The position numbers and the translations under genes were made by a program. From Nocardioides sp. W7 (GTDB lineage Bacteria; Actinomycetota; Actinomycetes; Propionibacteriales; Nocardioidaceae): a stretch of DNA of 64,000 nt. The notes under the pieces were generated by a model. It worked only from the letters and a program-made list of their open reading frames with translations, was not told where the DNA came from and made no database searches. Positions 1 through 9,849 of this stretch are shown here, piece by piece. Position 1 is the first letter of the stretch. Every line of letters begins with the position of its first letter. The stretch is from the NCBI RefSeq assembly GCF_022919075.1, contig NZ_CP095078.1, forward strand, positions 2,790,001 through 2,854,000, in the 5' to 3' direction.

Positions 1-203
1 GCGAGCACGCCGATGAGCGCGAACTGGGAGGCGCCGGTGAACATCAGCAGCGACAGCACGCAGGTCTGCGCGACGCTCAGCCCGGAGGTGACGGACAGTG
101 CGCCGAAGGAGACGCCGTACAGGCCGGTCGCGATCCCGACCCCGAGGCTGTCGCGGACGATCCCGGCGCGCTGCGGGTCCGACTCGTCGGTCGCTGCCGT
201 CAC
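1..203 (-). CDS. AzlC-family branched-chain amino acid exporter subunit (partial, N-terminus)
   Basis: Only the first 67 codons lie inside the window; the gene runs off the left edge. The translation has a short polar N-terminus and then the FGALSVTSGLS and MFTGASQFA segments typical of AzlC, the large membrane subunit of the AzlCD branched-chain amino acid exporter. The start is a GTG that overlaps the stop of the upstream GNAT gene in a GTGA tetranucleotide, so the two genes are probably cotranslated. An AzlD partner would be expected just outside the window. The family call rests on a short stretch but a distinctive motif. Confidence 0.75.
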   Translation of the reverse strand, partial: MTAATDESDPQRAGIVRDSLGVGIATGLYGVSFGALSVTSGLSVAQTCVLSLLMFTGASQFALIGVL

Positions 204-754
204 GTCAGCGCGGTGTGCAGGCGGACCTGCCTGACGAGCGTGCTGCCCTCTCCGTCGAGATCGAGCTCGCGGTGCGCGCCGTCGGCGGCCCACCCGGCGG
301 CGACGAGGAACGCGCGCAGCCGGTCGTCACTGGCGACCGTCCAGGTCACGGCCCGGGTGAACCGGTCCGCGACCATCGTGTCGGCGACCGCCTGCAGCAG
401 CCGCGAGCCGTGCCCCTTGCCGCGCTCGGCGGCGTCGACGGTCAGCTCGGCGAGCTCGCCGTCGGCGACGGGGTCGCAGTCGGGGTCGGTCGTGGGGCCG
501 GTGATCGCGAAGCCGCAGACCCGGTTGCGCTCCAGGGCGACCAGGACCCGGTGCCGGGCGTCCTGCGGGCGGGTGAGCGCGGCGCGCCAGGTCTCGGTGG
601 CGTGGGCCGTGGCCTCGGGTCCGCTCGGGAACTCGTCCGCCGGCACCAGCCCGCCGTACATCTCGGGCCAGGCACGCAGCTGCAGGTCGGCGATCGCGGG
701 GGCGTCGTCGGCCCAGGCCACGCGGACGGAGACGTCGGCGGTGGGAAGGCTCAT
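200..754 (-). CDS. GNAT family N-acetyltransferase
   Basis: The 184-residue protein has the single-domain size of a GNAT acetyltransferase. An N-terminal VRVAWADDAPAIADLQ strand-helix is followed near residues 110-125 by LTVDAAERGKGHGSRLLQ, the acetyl-CoA pyrophosphate-binding motif A (R/Q-x-x-G-x-G/A). The substrate cannot be read from sequence. The ATG at 754 has GAGGA 8 nt upstream. The stop overlaps the GTG of the AzlC-type gene by four bases, so the pair forms an operon, perhaps linking acetylation to export of an amino acid-like compound; that link is inference only. Confidence 0.8.
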   Translation of the reverse strand: MSLPTADVSVRVAWADDAPAIADLQLRAWPEMYGGLVPADEFPSGPEATAHATETWRAALTRPQDARHRVLVALERNRVCGFAITGPTTDPDCDPVADGELAELTVDAAERGKGHGSRLLQAVADTMVADRFTRAVTWTVASDDRLRAFLVAAGWAADGAHRELDLDGEGSTLVRQVRLHTALT

Positions 755-786
755 GCACTCATCCTCGCAGGCCCCCGACGGCTCAG

Positions 787-792
787 TAGGGT
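787..792 (+). promoter_or_regulatory. -10 box of leaderless aldo/keto reductase gene
   Basis: TAGGGT lies exactly 6 nt before the ATG at 799. A start about 7 nt after the -10 would put transcription at the ATG itself, so the mRNA is predicted to be leaderless. No ribosome binding site is visible. Confidence 0.5.
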
Positions 793-798
793 CGAGTC

Positions 799-1806
799 AT
801 GGAGATCCGCAACCTCGGCAAGAGTGGCCTGAAGATCTCGGCCATCGCGTACGGCAACTGGCTCACCCACGGCTCGCAAGTGGAGGAGGCCGCCGCCACG
901 GCGTGCGTCCGGCAGGCCCTCGAGGAGGGCATCACCACGTTCGACACCGCGGACGTCTACGCCAACACCGCCGCCGAGACGGTGCTCGGGAAGGCGTTGG
1001 CGGGGGAGCGGCGCGCGGGGCTGGAGATCTTCACCAAGGTCTACTGGCCGACCGGCCCGGGCGGGCCCAACGACCACGGCCTGTCGCGCAAGCACATCCT
1101 GGAGTCCATCGACGGCTCGCTGCGCCGGCTCGGGACCGACCACGTCGACCTCTACCAGGCGCACCGCTACGACTACGAGACGCCGCTGGAGGAGACGATG
1201 GAGGCCTTCGCCGACGTCGTCCGCTCCGGCAAGGCGCTCTACATCGGGGTCTCGGAGTGGCGGGCCGAGGAGATCCGCGCCGCCCACGCGCTGGCCCGCG
1301 AGCTGCGGATCCCGCTCGTGTCGAACCAGCCGCAGTACAGCATGCTTTGGCGGGTCATCGAGACCGAGGTCGTGCCCGCCTCCGAGGAGCTGGGCATCGG
1401 CCAGATCGTGTGGTCGCCGATCGCGCAGGGGGTGCTCACCGGCAAGTACCTGCCCGGTCAGCCGCACCCCGCCGGCTCGCGCGCCACGGACGAGAAGGGC
1501 GGCGCCGACATGATCAGCCGCTGGCTCAAGGACGACGTCCTCGAACGGGTCCAGCGGCTGCAGCCGATCGCCGCCGACGCGGGCCTCAGCATGGCCCAAC
1601 TCGCCGTGGCCTGGGTGCTGCAGAACGACAACGTCTCCGCGGCGATCATCGGTGCCAGCCAGCCCGAGCAGGTCACCGACAACGTCAAGGCCGCCGGGGT
1701 CAGGCTCGACGCCGACGTACTCGCCGCCATCGACGACGTGCTCGGCCCGATCGTCGAGCGGGATCCCGCCAAGACGAAGTCCCCGGCGCGGCGCGACTTC
1801 GGCTGA
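799..1806 (+). CDS. Aldo/keto reductase (KCNAB/YghZ-like)
   Basis: The 335-residue NADPH-dependent oxidoreductase has the AKR TIM-barrel signatures. The catalytic tetrad reads D49 and Y54 in FDTADVY, K80 in EIFTK and H122 in LYQAHRYD. The NADPH-binding C-terminal part has the AAIIGAS motif near residue 280. The opening MEIRNLGKSGLKIS and the overall length fit the potassium-channel beta-subunit-like/YghZ branch of AKRs, which reduce small aldehydes, but the substrate is not predictable. It is transcribed alone, ending in a hairpin shared with the convergent transporter gene. Confidence 0.9.
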   Translation: MEIRNLGKSGLKISAIAYGNWLTHGSQVEEAAATACVRQALEEGITTFDTADVYANTAAETVLGKALAGERRAGLEIFTKVYWPTGPGGPNDHGLSRKHILESIDGSLRRLGTDHVDLYQAHRYDYETPLEETMEAFADVVRSGKALYIGVSEWRAEEIRAAHALARELRIPLVSNQPQYSMLWRVIETEVVPASEELGIGQIVWSPIAQGVLTGKYLPGQPHPAGSRATDEKGGADMISRWLKDDVLERVQRLQPIAADAGLSMAQLAVAWVLQNDNVSAAIIGASQPEQVTDNVKAAGVRLDADVLAAIDDVLGPIVERDPAKTKSPARRDFG

Positions 1807-1813
1807 GCCGATC

Positions 1814-1858
1814 GTCCCTGACCTCCTGCGCCCTCGGCGGCTGCCGAAGGTCAGGGAC
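1814..1858. terminator. Hairpin between convergent genes
   Basis: A perfect 11-bp inverted repeat (gtccctgacct at 1814-1824, aggtcagggac at 1848-1858) encloses a 23-nt loop. It sits between the aldo/keto reductase stop and the last codons of the convergent transporter gene. It has no T-run, so it would act as a bidirectional GC-rich terminator. Confidence 0.55.
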
Positions 1859-2666
1859 TGACGGCTTGGGCGCGGGTGAGCCGGATGGCGCCGACGGTGG
1901 AGAGCAGCAGGCCGAGCACGACCGACCACCACCAGCCGTCGCGCACGCTGTCGCCCAGGAGGGCGACCCCGACCAGGGCGGGGACGAAGGTCTGGCCCAC
2001 GATCATCGGGGCGGTGGTGGCCGAGATCGCATCGCCGTGCATGCCGCGGGAGTAGAGCCAGAACGCGATCAGGCTGAGCGAGGGTACGGCGAGCGCGGCC
2101 AGGACCGTGCTCGTGTCGACCGGTGTGCCGACCCCGCGGACGGCGATCGCGGAGCCGGCGTACCCGAGACCGGCGAGGGTGCCGAGACCGGCGCCGCCGA
2201 GCCGGCCGCCGGCGGTCGAGGCGAGACCGAGCAGGGCGACGCCCGCCCACAGGCAGACCAGGAACGCCGAGTCGGTCCGCACCGAGCCCGCGCTGCCGGA
2301 CCCGAGGGCCAGGAGCACGAGGCCGGCCGAGACCAGGCCGATCGAGCCCCACTGGCCGCCGTCGAGCCGCTCGGAGAGCCGGCGGGAGGTGAACGCGGTG
2401 ACCGGGAGCGACATCGCGATCGTGGCCTGCGCGAGGTAGAGGGGCAGCAGCCAGATCGCCACCGCGTGCAGCAGGAAGCCGACGAGGTAGGCGATCAGCA
2501 CCGCCCAGGTCCAGGCGTCGCGCACGGAGGTGCGCACGAAGGACAGGAGCCGGTCGGGCGACGCGGCGGTGCGTCGTACGCCGTGCGCTTGCGCGACCGC
2601 GGCGACGCCGAAGACGAAGGCGCTGAGCAGCCCGGCCGCCAGGCCGTAGACCTGGTCGGTGGTCAC
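1851..2666 (-). CDS. DMT/EamA-like multispanning membrane transporter
   Basis: The 271-residue protein is almost entirely hydrophobic, with nine to ten predicted transmembrane helices. It has the internal two-half layout of drug/metabolite-transporter superfamily proteins, and the N-terminal half ends at the polar TSRRLSERLDGGQWGSIG loop. Resemblance to the actinobacterial DMT/NIPA-like group is by general pattern, so the substrate is unknown. The start is GTG without a clear ribosome site, 19 nt after the DUF3043 stop, suggesting translational coupling in a two-gene unit. Confidence 0.65.
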   Translation of the reverse strand: MTTDQVYGLAAGLLSAFVFGVAAVAQAHGVRRTAASPDRLLSFVRTSVRDAWTWAVLIAYLVGFLLHAVAIWLLPLYLAQATIAMSLPVTAFTSRRLSERLDGGQWGSIGLVSAGLVLLALGSGSAGSVRTDSAFLVCLWAGVALLGLASTAGGRLGGAGLGTLAGLGYAGSAIAVRGVGTPVDTSTVLAALAVPSLSLIAFWLYSRGMHGDAISATTAPMIVGQTFVPALVGVALLGDSVRDGWWWSVVLGLLLSTVGAIRLTRAQAVSP

Positions 2667-2685
2667 GGGTGGGTCAGCGCGCCGG

Positions 2686-3270
2686 TCAGCGGTAGGTCTC
2701 GGGGAGCCGCTGGCCGATCTTGACCTGCGGCTTGGGCATCCGCAGGAAGCGCGGGTTCAGCGCCCGGCTGATGCCGTAGTAGGTGGTGCCCTTGGTGCTC
2801 TCGTCCGGGAACCGGGCGGCGAGCTCGCGCCGCAGCCGGAAGCGGAGCCGGAGGATGTCGAAGACCAGCATCAGCATCGTCGCGAGCAGCAGGAAGCTGC
2901 TGAGCTCCATCAGGCTGTCGACGCCGGTGTAGCCGAGGATCATCGAGACGATCAGCAGCGGGAACAGGATGTCGAGGAAGGTGAAGCGGCAGTCCACGAA
3001 ATCGCGGACGAAGCGTCGCATCGGGCCCTTGTCGCGCGGCATGTAGTAGCGCTCGTCGCCGGTCTTCATCGCGGCGCGGACCTGCTGACTCGACTCCGAC
3101 CGGGCCTCGCGCTGCGCCCGGGCGAGCTCCTTGCGGGTGCGCGGGGTCTTGGCCCGCGCACGTGCGGCGGCCTCAGCCTCCTTGCGGCTGGGGGTCGGGC
3201 GTCCCTTGCCGCCGGGCTTGGCCTCGGCGGGCTGGGGGGACTCGGTCTCGGACTTGCTGCGACGGAACAA
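2686..3270 (-). CDS. DUF3043 domain membrane protein
   Basis: The 194-residue actinobacterial DUF3043 protein has a charged N-terminus rich in K/R/E/A (residues 1-70), the conserved GDERYYMPRDKGP stretch, two transmembrane helices at roughly 95-118 and 120-140, and a C-terminal ARFPDESTKGTTYYG motif. Its molecular role is unknown. Translation most likely starts at TTG (3270) with GAAGG seven bases upstream, since no nearby ATG or GTG lies in frame. It is divergent from pspA, 163 bp away, and leads a two-gene operon with the DMT-like transporter. Confidence 0.85.
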   Translation of the reverse strand: MFRRSKSETESPQPAEAKPGGKGRPTPSRKEAEAAARARAKTPRTRKELARAQREARSESSQQVRAAMKTGDERYYMPRDKGPMRRFVRDFVDCRFTFLDILFPLLIVSMILGYTGVDSLMELSSFLLLATMLMLVFDILRLRFRLRRELAARFPDESTKGTTYYGISRALNPRFLRMPKPQVKIGQRLPETYR

Positions 3271-3433
3271 CGGTGGCCTTCTGATCGAGCTGGCGGGACG
3301 CGGGCGACGGGCGCCCCCACCTTACCGGCGCCGTGCTCAACGCGTGCCGTACCGGGTCGCCCGGCCTTGGCGATCGGTCATAGGGTGAGGGGCACGTGGC
3401 GGCAGCGCTGGAACACCACCGAGAGGGACCCCC

Positions 3434-4225
3434 ATGAGCCTGATGAAACGCATCAGCTTGATCTTCAAGTCCAAGGCCCACAAGGCCATCGATCGCGCCG
3501 AGGACCCGCGCGAGACCCTCGACTACAGCTACCAGCGTCAGCTCGACCTGCTCGCCAAGGTACGCCGCGGGGTCGCTGACGTCGTCACCAGCCGCAAGCG
3601 GGTGGAGCTGCAGATCAAGCAGCTCGAGCAGCAGCAGGCCAAGCTCCAGAAGCAGGCCCAGCAGGCCATCGACATGAGCCGCGAGGACCTGGCCCGCGAG
3701 GCACTCACCCGCAAGTCCGGGCTGAGCGGCCAGATCGCCGACCTGACCACGCAGCTCGAGCAGCTGCAGGCCGAGGAGGAGAAGCTCACCCGCGCCCAGC
3801 AGCAGCTGCAGACCAAGGTGGAGGCCTTCCGCACCCGCAAGGAGACGATCAAGGCGACCTACACGGCCGCCGAGGCGTCGACGCGCATCAACGAGGCGAT
3901 GTCCGGCATCGGCGACGAGATGGGCGACGTCGGCCAGGCGATCCAGCGCGCCGAGGACAAGACTCAGCAGATGCAGGCCCGCGCCGGCGCGATCGACGAG
4001 CTGATCGCCTCCGGCGTCCTCGACGACGCGAGCTCGATGAACCGCGGCGACGACATCGCCCGCGAGCTGGAGGCGATGAGCTCCCAGTCCGAGGTCGAGG
4101 CCGAGCTGGCCCGCCTCAAGGGTGGGAGCTCGCCGGCCGCGATCGAGGCCCCCGAGGAGCCCGGCACGGCCGGCAACGGCGTCGTCTACGAGGCGAGCGA
4201 GAAGCCGACCGAGGAACCTCGCTGA
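3434..4225 (+). CDS. pspA: PspA/IM30 (ESCRT-III-like) phage-shock protein
   Basis: The 263-residue protein is mostly long alpha-helical coiled coil (residues 25-215) beginning MSLMKRISLIFKSKAHKAID, the amphipathic helix 0 and family start of actinobacterial PspA. PspA/IM30 proteins oligomerise on the inner face of the cytoplasmic membrane and protect it under envelope stress. A proline/glutamate-rich tail of about 35 residues replaces the usual end. The ATG has GAGAGGG a few bases upstream, and a TAGGGT at 3381-3386 could be its -10, giving a leader of about 40 nt. It heads a pspA-htpX-pspAB cluster; an adjacent ClgR/PspBC-type regulator is absent. Confidence 0.93.
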   Translation: MSLMKRISLIFKSKAHKAIDRAEDPRETLDYSYQRQLDLLAKVRRGVADVVTSRKRVELQIKQLEQQQAKLQKQAQQAIDMSREDLAREALTRKSGLSGQIADLTTQLEQLQAEEEKLTRAQQQLQTKVEAFRTRKETIKATYTAAEASTRINEAMSGIGDEMGDVGQAIQRAEDKTQQMQARAGAIDELIASGVLDDASSMNRGDDIARELEAMSSQSEVEAELARLKGGSSPAAIEAPEEPGTAGNGVVYEASEKPTEEPR

Positions 4226-4267
4226 CCCTCACAGGAACCTCTTGGTAAGACCCCGGAGAATAGGGAC

Positions 4268-5197
4268 ATGGCACGTAGCCGCTTCCTCCCTGACCGCGGG
4301 CTCACCGCCCGGATGACCCTCGTGATGTTCCTGCTCGGCGCTCTGTTCGTCCTGCTCGTCGGCGGCCTGATGGCGCTGGTCGGCTCCTCGGGGTACGGCG
4401 CCCTGGTGCCGGTCGTCGGCCTGATCGGCATCGGCGTCGCGGTCTACCAGTGGTGGAGCTCCGACACCGTCGCGATGCGGGCGATGCGGGCCCGCGAGGT
4501 GACCCCGCAGCAGGCGCCGGAGCTGCACGGGATGATCGACCGGCTCTGCGCGATGGCCGACATGCCGAAGCCCCGGGTCGGCATCGCCGACTCGGCGATC
4601 CCCAACGCGTTCGCGACCGGCCGCTCGCCCGACCGCGCGGTCGTCTGCGTGACCACCGGCATCCTCAACACCCTGACCACCGAGGAGCTGGAGGGCGTCC
4701 TGGCCCACGAGCTGTCCCACGTCGCCCACCGCGACGTCCTGGTCATGACCGTCGCCTCGAGTGCCGGGATCGTGGCCGGCATGCTCACCCAGGGCGCGCA
4801 GTACGGCGCCTTCCTCGGCGGCGGCCGCCGCGACAACAACAACAGCCCGCTGCCGATCTGGCTGGTCGTGCTCCTGGTCAGCATGGTCGTGTACGCCGTC
4901 AGCTTCGTGCTGCTGAAGCTGCTCTCGCGCTACCGCGAGTTGTCGGCCGACCGGGCCGGGGCGTACCTCACGATGAAGCCGCAGGCGCTCGCCTCCGCCC
5001 TGCAGAAGATCACCGGCGAGATGAACACCATCCCGACCAAGGACCTGCGCGCCTCGCAGGCGATGAACGCGTTCTTCATCGCCCCCGCGATCAAGGGCGT
5101 CGCGCTGCGCACCCTCACCTCGACCCACCCCTCGCTGGAGCAGCGGCTCGAGCAGCTGGCCGAGATCCAGGCGGACCTGAGCCGGCGTACCACCTGA
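4268..5197 (+). CDS. htpX: Membrane zinc metalloprotease HtpX
   Basis: The 309-residue M48B integral-membrane protease has two transmembrane helices at 15-37 and 43-60, the zinc motif HELSH at 147-151 with catalytic E148, two more helices near 160-180 and 195-217, and a downstream ELSADRAGAYL segment carrying the third (Glu) ligand. It degrades damaged membrane proteins at the cytoplasmic face. It lies 42 nt after pspA and 13 nt before pspAB. The co-occurrence of HtpX with PspA and PspAB is a known actinobacterial arrangement, supporting a role in the same envelope-stress response. Confidence 0.95.
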   Translation: MARSRFLPDRGLTARMTLVMFLLGALFVLLVGGLMALVGSSGYGALVPVVGLIGIGVAVYQWWSSDTVAMRAMRAREVTPQQAPELHGMIDRLCAMADMPKPRVGIADSAIPNAFATGRSPDRAVVCVTTGILNTLTTEELEGVLAHELSHVAHRDVLVMTVASSAGIVAGMLTQGAQYGAFLGGGRRDNNNSPLPIWLVVLLVSMVVYAVSFVLLKLLSRYRELSADRAGAYLTMKPQALASALQKITGEMNTIPTKDLRASQAMNAFFIAPAIKGVALRTLTSTHPSLEQRLEQLAEIQADLSRRTT

Positions 5198-5210
5198 TGG
5201 GCCTGAACTG

Positions 5211-5798
5211 ATGGGCCTGTGGGACTCGCTGCTCGGACGGTCCAAGCCCAAGCAGGCCAACCTCGACGCCCTCTTCGGCGTCGCGAACGCCGCCGTCACG
5301 CTGGAGACCACCCTCGGGCTGGTGCCGACCGGCGACGGCTCGGTCTGCTACCGCGGTGCCTCCGGGGTCGCGTTCGCCGAGACCGAGCGTGACCTGGTCG
5401 AGCTGATCCGCAGCACGGGCGACGCGCCGGAGGTGCGGGTCACCGGCGACGGCTTCGGCTTCACCTGGGTCGAGGTCGACCGCGAGCCGGGCTCCGGCGT
5501 CGAGGGGCTGTGCGCCAGCCTGCACGCGGTCAACACCAGCCTCGAGGACCAGGGCTTCGGGCCCGGCCTGCTGTGCACGGTCGTGACCTTCGAGGACCCG
5601 GCCGGGCGGCACGTCGGCCTGGTCTACCTCTACAAGCAGGGCACCTTCTACCCGTTCGTGCCGACCGGGGCGCAGCAGCGCGACAACCTGACGGAGATCC
5701 AGATCCGCGACGCACTGCGCGGCGAGCTCCCGGTCGAGCCGGACCTGTCGCGGTGGATGGCACTCTGGGGCGCTCCGGGCCTCACAGGTTCCTCATAG
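5211..5798 (+). CDS. pspAB: PspA-associated protein PspAB
   Basis: The 195-residue soluble protein opens MGLWDSLLGRSKPKQANLD, matching the PspAB family associated with actinobacterial PspA. No catalytic motif is evident, and its biochemical role is not known. Two segments, VTGDGFGFTWVEVDREPG and LVYLYKQGTFYPFVP, look like beta-rich core strands. The ATG is 13 nt past the htpX stop. It is the last gene of the pspA-htpX-pspAB cluster; the next gene belongs to a different transport operon 90 nt on. Confidence 0.88.
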   Translation: MGLWDSLLGRSKPKQANLDALFGVANAAVTLETTLGLVPTGDGSVCYRGASGVAFAETERDLVELIRSTGDAPEVRVTGDGFGFTWVEVDREPGSGVEGLCASLHAVNTSLEDQGFGPGLLCTVVTFEDPAGRHVGLVYLYKQGTFYPFVPTGAQQRDNLTEIQIRDALRGELPVEPDLSRWMALWGAPGLTGSS

Positions 5799-5888
5799 GT
5801 TCGGCCCACCGCCGCCACAGTCCCGCCGACGAGTCTGATCGCGGCAGGTCCGCCCAGGGCCTGCGCACGATCGTCGGAGGGATCACTC

Positions 5889-7067
5889 TTGCCCAGGTTG
5901 TTCCGAGGGAGATCGCGACGCCTGCTCGCGGTCCCCGTCGTCCTGCTCGTCGCCGTCGGCGGCACCGGTGCCTGGCTGCTGACCCGGGAGGAGTCCGTGG
6001 CCGTCGAGCCGACCACCTCGACGGTGTCGTCCGAGACCGTCCGGGAGACGGTCGCGGCGTCCGGCACGATCGCGGCGGCCCGGAGGGTGGACCTCTCCTT
6101 CGAGGTCTCCGGGACGGTCACCCGGGTGCTGGTCGCCGAGGGCGACAAGGTCCGCAAGGGCCAGGCGCTCGCCCGGATCGGTGCGAGCACCCTGCTCGCG
6201 CGGCGCACCGCCGCCGTGGCCACGCTCGACGCGGCGTACACCCCAGCTCGAGGAGGATCAGGCCGGCGACGCCTCGGCCACCCAGCTCGCGGCCGACCAG
6301 GCCGCCGTCCTCACGGCCCAGGACTCCGTCGCCGAGGCCCGTGAGGCCGTCGACGACACGACGCTGCGGTCCACGATCCGCGGCACCGTCGTCAGCCTCG
6401 ACCTGGCCGAGGGCGACGTCGTCGGCTCCGGCGGCGGATCGTCGGTGGGCGGTGCGTCCTCCCCGTCGAGCTCCTCGGGCTCGACAGGCTCGACGGACTC
6501 GACGACGACCAGCGCCGTCACGATCGTCTCCACCTCGGAGTTCGTGGTCGACGCCACCGTCGCCGCCGAGGACGTCGCGGACCTGAAGACGGGCCTGCAG
6601 GCCGAGGTCACCCCCAGCGGTGCGACCGAGGTCGTGTACGGCACGGTCACCGAGGTGGGTCTGGTCGCGGAGACCAACAGCAGCGGCGCCGCGGTCTTCC
6701 CGGTCACCGTTGAGATCACCGGGAAGCAGCAGGACCTGTACGCCGGCACCTCGGCCGACGTCTCGATCATCGTCAAGCAGACCGCGGGCGTCCTGACGGT
6801 CCCGAGCCGAGCGCTCACGACCGAGGACGGCGCGACGTACGTCACCAGGATCGTCGACGGCGACCAGGTCAGGACCGAGGTCGAGACCGGCAGGGTGTGC
6901 GGCCTGTCGACCGAGGTGCTCTCCGGCCTGGCCGAGGGCGATGTCGTCGAGATCCCCGGCTTCTCCCGCCCGACCGGCGGTGGCGACGGCGGAGAGATGC
7001 AGTTCCCGGGCGGCGGCCAGCCGCCCGGCGGCGGCCAGCCGCCCGGCGGCATGGGCGGAGCTCCCTC

Positions 7068-7071
<4 letters not shown>
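5889..7071 (+). pseudogene. Frameshifted HlyD/MacA-type efflux periplasmic adaptor
   Basis: Two reading frames together encode one membrane-fusion adaptor of about 394 residues. The first frame (from TTG 5889, with GGAGGG 8 nt upstream) gives a signal anchor, the first beta-barrel strand and the lipoyl half with VRKGQALARIG. It then leaves frame inside CCCC at 6241-6244. Dropping one C would join DAAYT to QLEEDQAGD, restoring the hairpin, second lipoyl half, beta-barrel and membrane-proximal domain through 7071. A serine/glycine/threonine-rich insert follows STIRGTVVSLDLAEGD, and the C-terminus repeats GGGQPP. Either a genuine frameshift or a homopolymer sequencing error explains this. Confidence 0.85.
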
Positions 7072-7762
<691 letters not shown>

Positions 7763-7766
<4 letters not shown>

Positions 7767-8908
7767 GCTGGCTCGAGACCCTCCGCGCCGCCGCCGAGGC
7801 GGTCCGGGCCCATCGGCTCCGCTCGGTCCTGACCATGCTCGGGATCGTCATCGGGATCTCGTCGGTGATCCTCACCGTCGGCCTCGGCCAGGGTGCCCAG
7901 GACCAGGTGCGCCAGCAGATCAGCGCCCTGGGCAGCAACCTGCTGATCATCTCGCCCGGCAGCAGCACCGACTCCAGCGGCCTGCGCGGCGGCTTCGGCT
8001 CCGCGTCCACGCTGACCCTCCGAGACGCCACGGCCATCGCGGACGAGACCGTGGTCCCGGACGCGTCCGAGGTCGCACCCACCACCTCGACGTCCGCCTC
8101 GCTGGAGGCGGGGGAGACCAACTGGACCAGCTCGGTCGTGGGCACCACGACCAGCTGGCTCGACGTCCGGACCCGGGAGCTCTCCGCGGGCCGGTTCTTC
8201 TCCGCGGCCGAGGTGGAGCAGGCGGCCGACGTCGTCGTGCTCGGCCCCGACACGGCCGGCGAGCTGTTCGCGAGGGGCAGCCCGGTCGGGCAGACCGTCA
8301 CGGTCGACGGCACCCCGATGACCGTGATCGGTGTGCTGACCTCGTCGGGCGCGTCCGCTAGCGGCACCAGCGAGGACGACCTCGCCGTCGTACCGATCAG
8401 CACGGCCAAGCGGCTCACCGGGACCGCGTCGTCGTCGGTCTCGACGATCTATGTCGAGGCCGCCTCGGCCGACACCCTGACCGCGGCGTACCAGGAGATC
8501 AACGCGCTGCTGCTCGCGCTGCACGGGGTGAGCGCCGACGAGGCCGACTTCTCCATCTCGACCCAGGACTCCCTGGTCGAGACGGCGAACTCGACCAACG
8601 AGACCCTGACCGTGCTGCTCGCGGGCATCGCCGCGATCTCGCTGCTGGTCGGCGGGATCGGGGTCATGAACATCATGCTCGTCTCCGTCACGGAGCGGAT
8701 CCGCGAGATCGGGCTGCGCAAGGCGCTCGGCGCGACCCCGAGCGTGATCCGGCACCAGTTCCTCGTGGAGGCCTCGCTGCTCGGCTTCACCGGCGGCCTG
8801 GTCGGCGTCCTGGTGGGCGTGGTCGGCGCCCAGCTGCTGCCGGCGATCATCGACCAGCCGGTCTCCGTGTCCCTGGTCGCCACCCTCGGCGCCATCGGCA
8901 CCGCCTAG
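7763..8908 (+). CDS. MacB-type ABC permease, truncated by in-frame TAG
   Basis: The protein has the MacB/FtsX plan: an N-terminal helix after the amphipathic SWLETLRAAAEAVRAHRLRS stretch, a large extracytoplasmic MacB_PCD domain (about residues 45-270), and three more helices starting near residue 285. A TAG at 8906-8908 ends it after 381 residues, inside the last helix. The same frame continues 26 codons past TAG to TGA at 8987-8989 with the family C-terminus (YPASRAARLTPIDALRSE), so the intact gene would be 7763-8989 and encode 408 residues. Function is probably impaired unless the stop is read through or is a sequencing error. Confidence 0.88.
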
Positions 8909-9027
8909 GCGCTCGGCATCGGGTTCGGCGTCTACCCCGCGAGCCGGGCCGCCCGGCTCACCCCCATCGACGCGCTGCGCAGCGAATGAGCAGCATGCGT
9001 TCCCATCGAGAGGAAGAACCCCGCCCC

Positions 9028-9849
9028 ATGAAGGTCTCCCGCATCACCCGTGGCACCGCATGCTCGGCGCTCCTGATCGCCACCCTCGCCGCCTGTGGTG
9101 GGGACAGCGAGCCGGCCACCGACACGGGCGCCGCCGAGTCGCCCGCTGCCGCCCAGGCCGGGGGTCCGGGTGCCGGCGGTCCCGGTAGCGGCGGTCCCGG
9201 TGGCGGCGGGATGCCCGGTTCTCCCGGCACCTCCGGCACCATCGCGGCCGTCAGCGGCAAGACCCTGCAGGTCCAGAGCGCGAGCTCGGGGCAGGTGGCG
9301 GTCAGCTGGACCGCCGACACGGCCTTCCTCGAGCAGGTCGCCGGCTCCCTGGACGACGTCACGGTCGGCAGCTGCGTGATGGTCACCTCGGACGGCGAGA
9401 CGGCCGACGGCGAGCCGGTAGCGGCCACCGCCGTCCGGATCACCGAGGCCGTGGACGGCGAGTGCGCCGGCGGCTTCGGCGGCGGCGGACCGGGCGGTGC
9501 GCGCCCCGAGGGGATGCCGACCGACATGCCCACCGACCTGCCTGACGGCGGCCGGCGTGGCTTCGGCGTGGCGTTCGGCGAGGTGACCGCGGTGAGCGGC
9601 ACCGGGTTCACCGTCGAGTCCACGGACAGCAGCGTCGAGGTCACGGTCACGGACGCCACGACGTACTCCTCGACCGTCGAGGCGGACGCCGCCGCGGTCG
9701 AGGTCGGCCGCTGCGCCATGGCCGTCGGCGAGGCCGACGACACCGGGGCCGTGACCGCGACCCGGATCAGTCTCAGCGACCCGGTCGACGGCGAGTGCGC
9801 CTCCGGCCGCGGACCCGGCGGGTCCCCGGCCCAGGGCGACGCCTCGTGA
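9028..9849 (+). CDS. Lipoprotein with two DUF5666-like domains
   Basis: The 273-residue product from ATG 9028 starts MKVSRITRGTACSALLIATLAAC, a lipoprotein signal with lipobox LAAC and lipidated C23. Two copies of a small beta-rich module follow a glycine/proline-rich linker: GTIAAVSGKTLQVQ (about 70-145) and GEVTAVSGTGFTVE (about 185-260). Both resemble DUF5666, and each ends in a DGEC motif. Binding partner or ligand is unknown. An alternative ATG at 8986 would overlap the full-length permease stop as ATGA, but it would put 14 polar residues ahead of the signal. The position between transporter parts suggests an accessory surface subunit. Confidence 0.75.
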   Translation: MKVSRITRGTACSALLIATLAACGGDSEPATDTGAAESPAAAQAGGPGAGGPGSGGPGGGGMPGSPGTSGTIAAVSGKTLQVQSASSGQVAVSWTADTAFLEQVAGSLDDVTVGSCVMVTSDGETADGEPVAATAVRITEAVDGECAGGFGGGGPGGARPEGMPTDMPTDLPDGGRRGFGVAFGEVTAVSGTGFTVESTDSSVEVTVTDATTYSSTVEADAAAVEVGRCAMAVGEADDTGAVTATRISLSDPVDGECASGRGPGGSPAQGDAS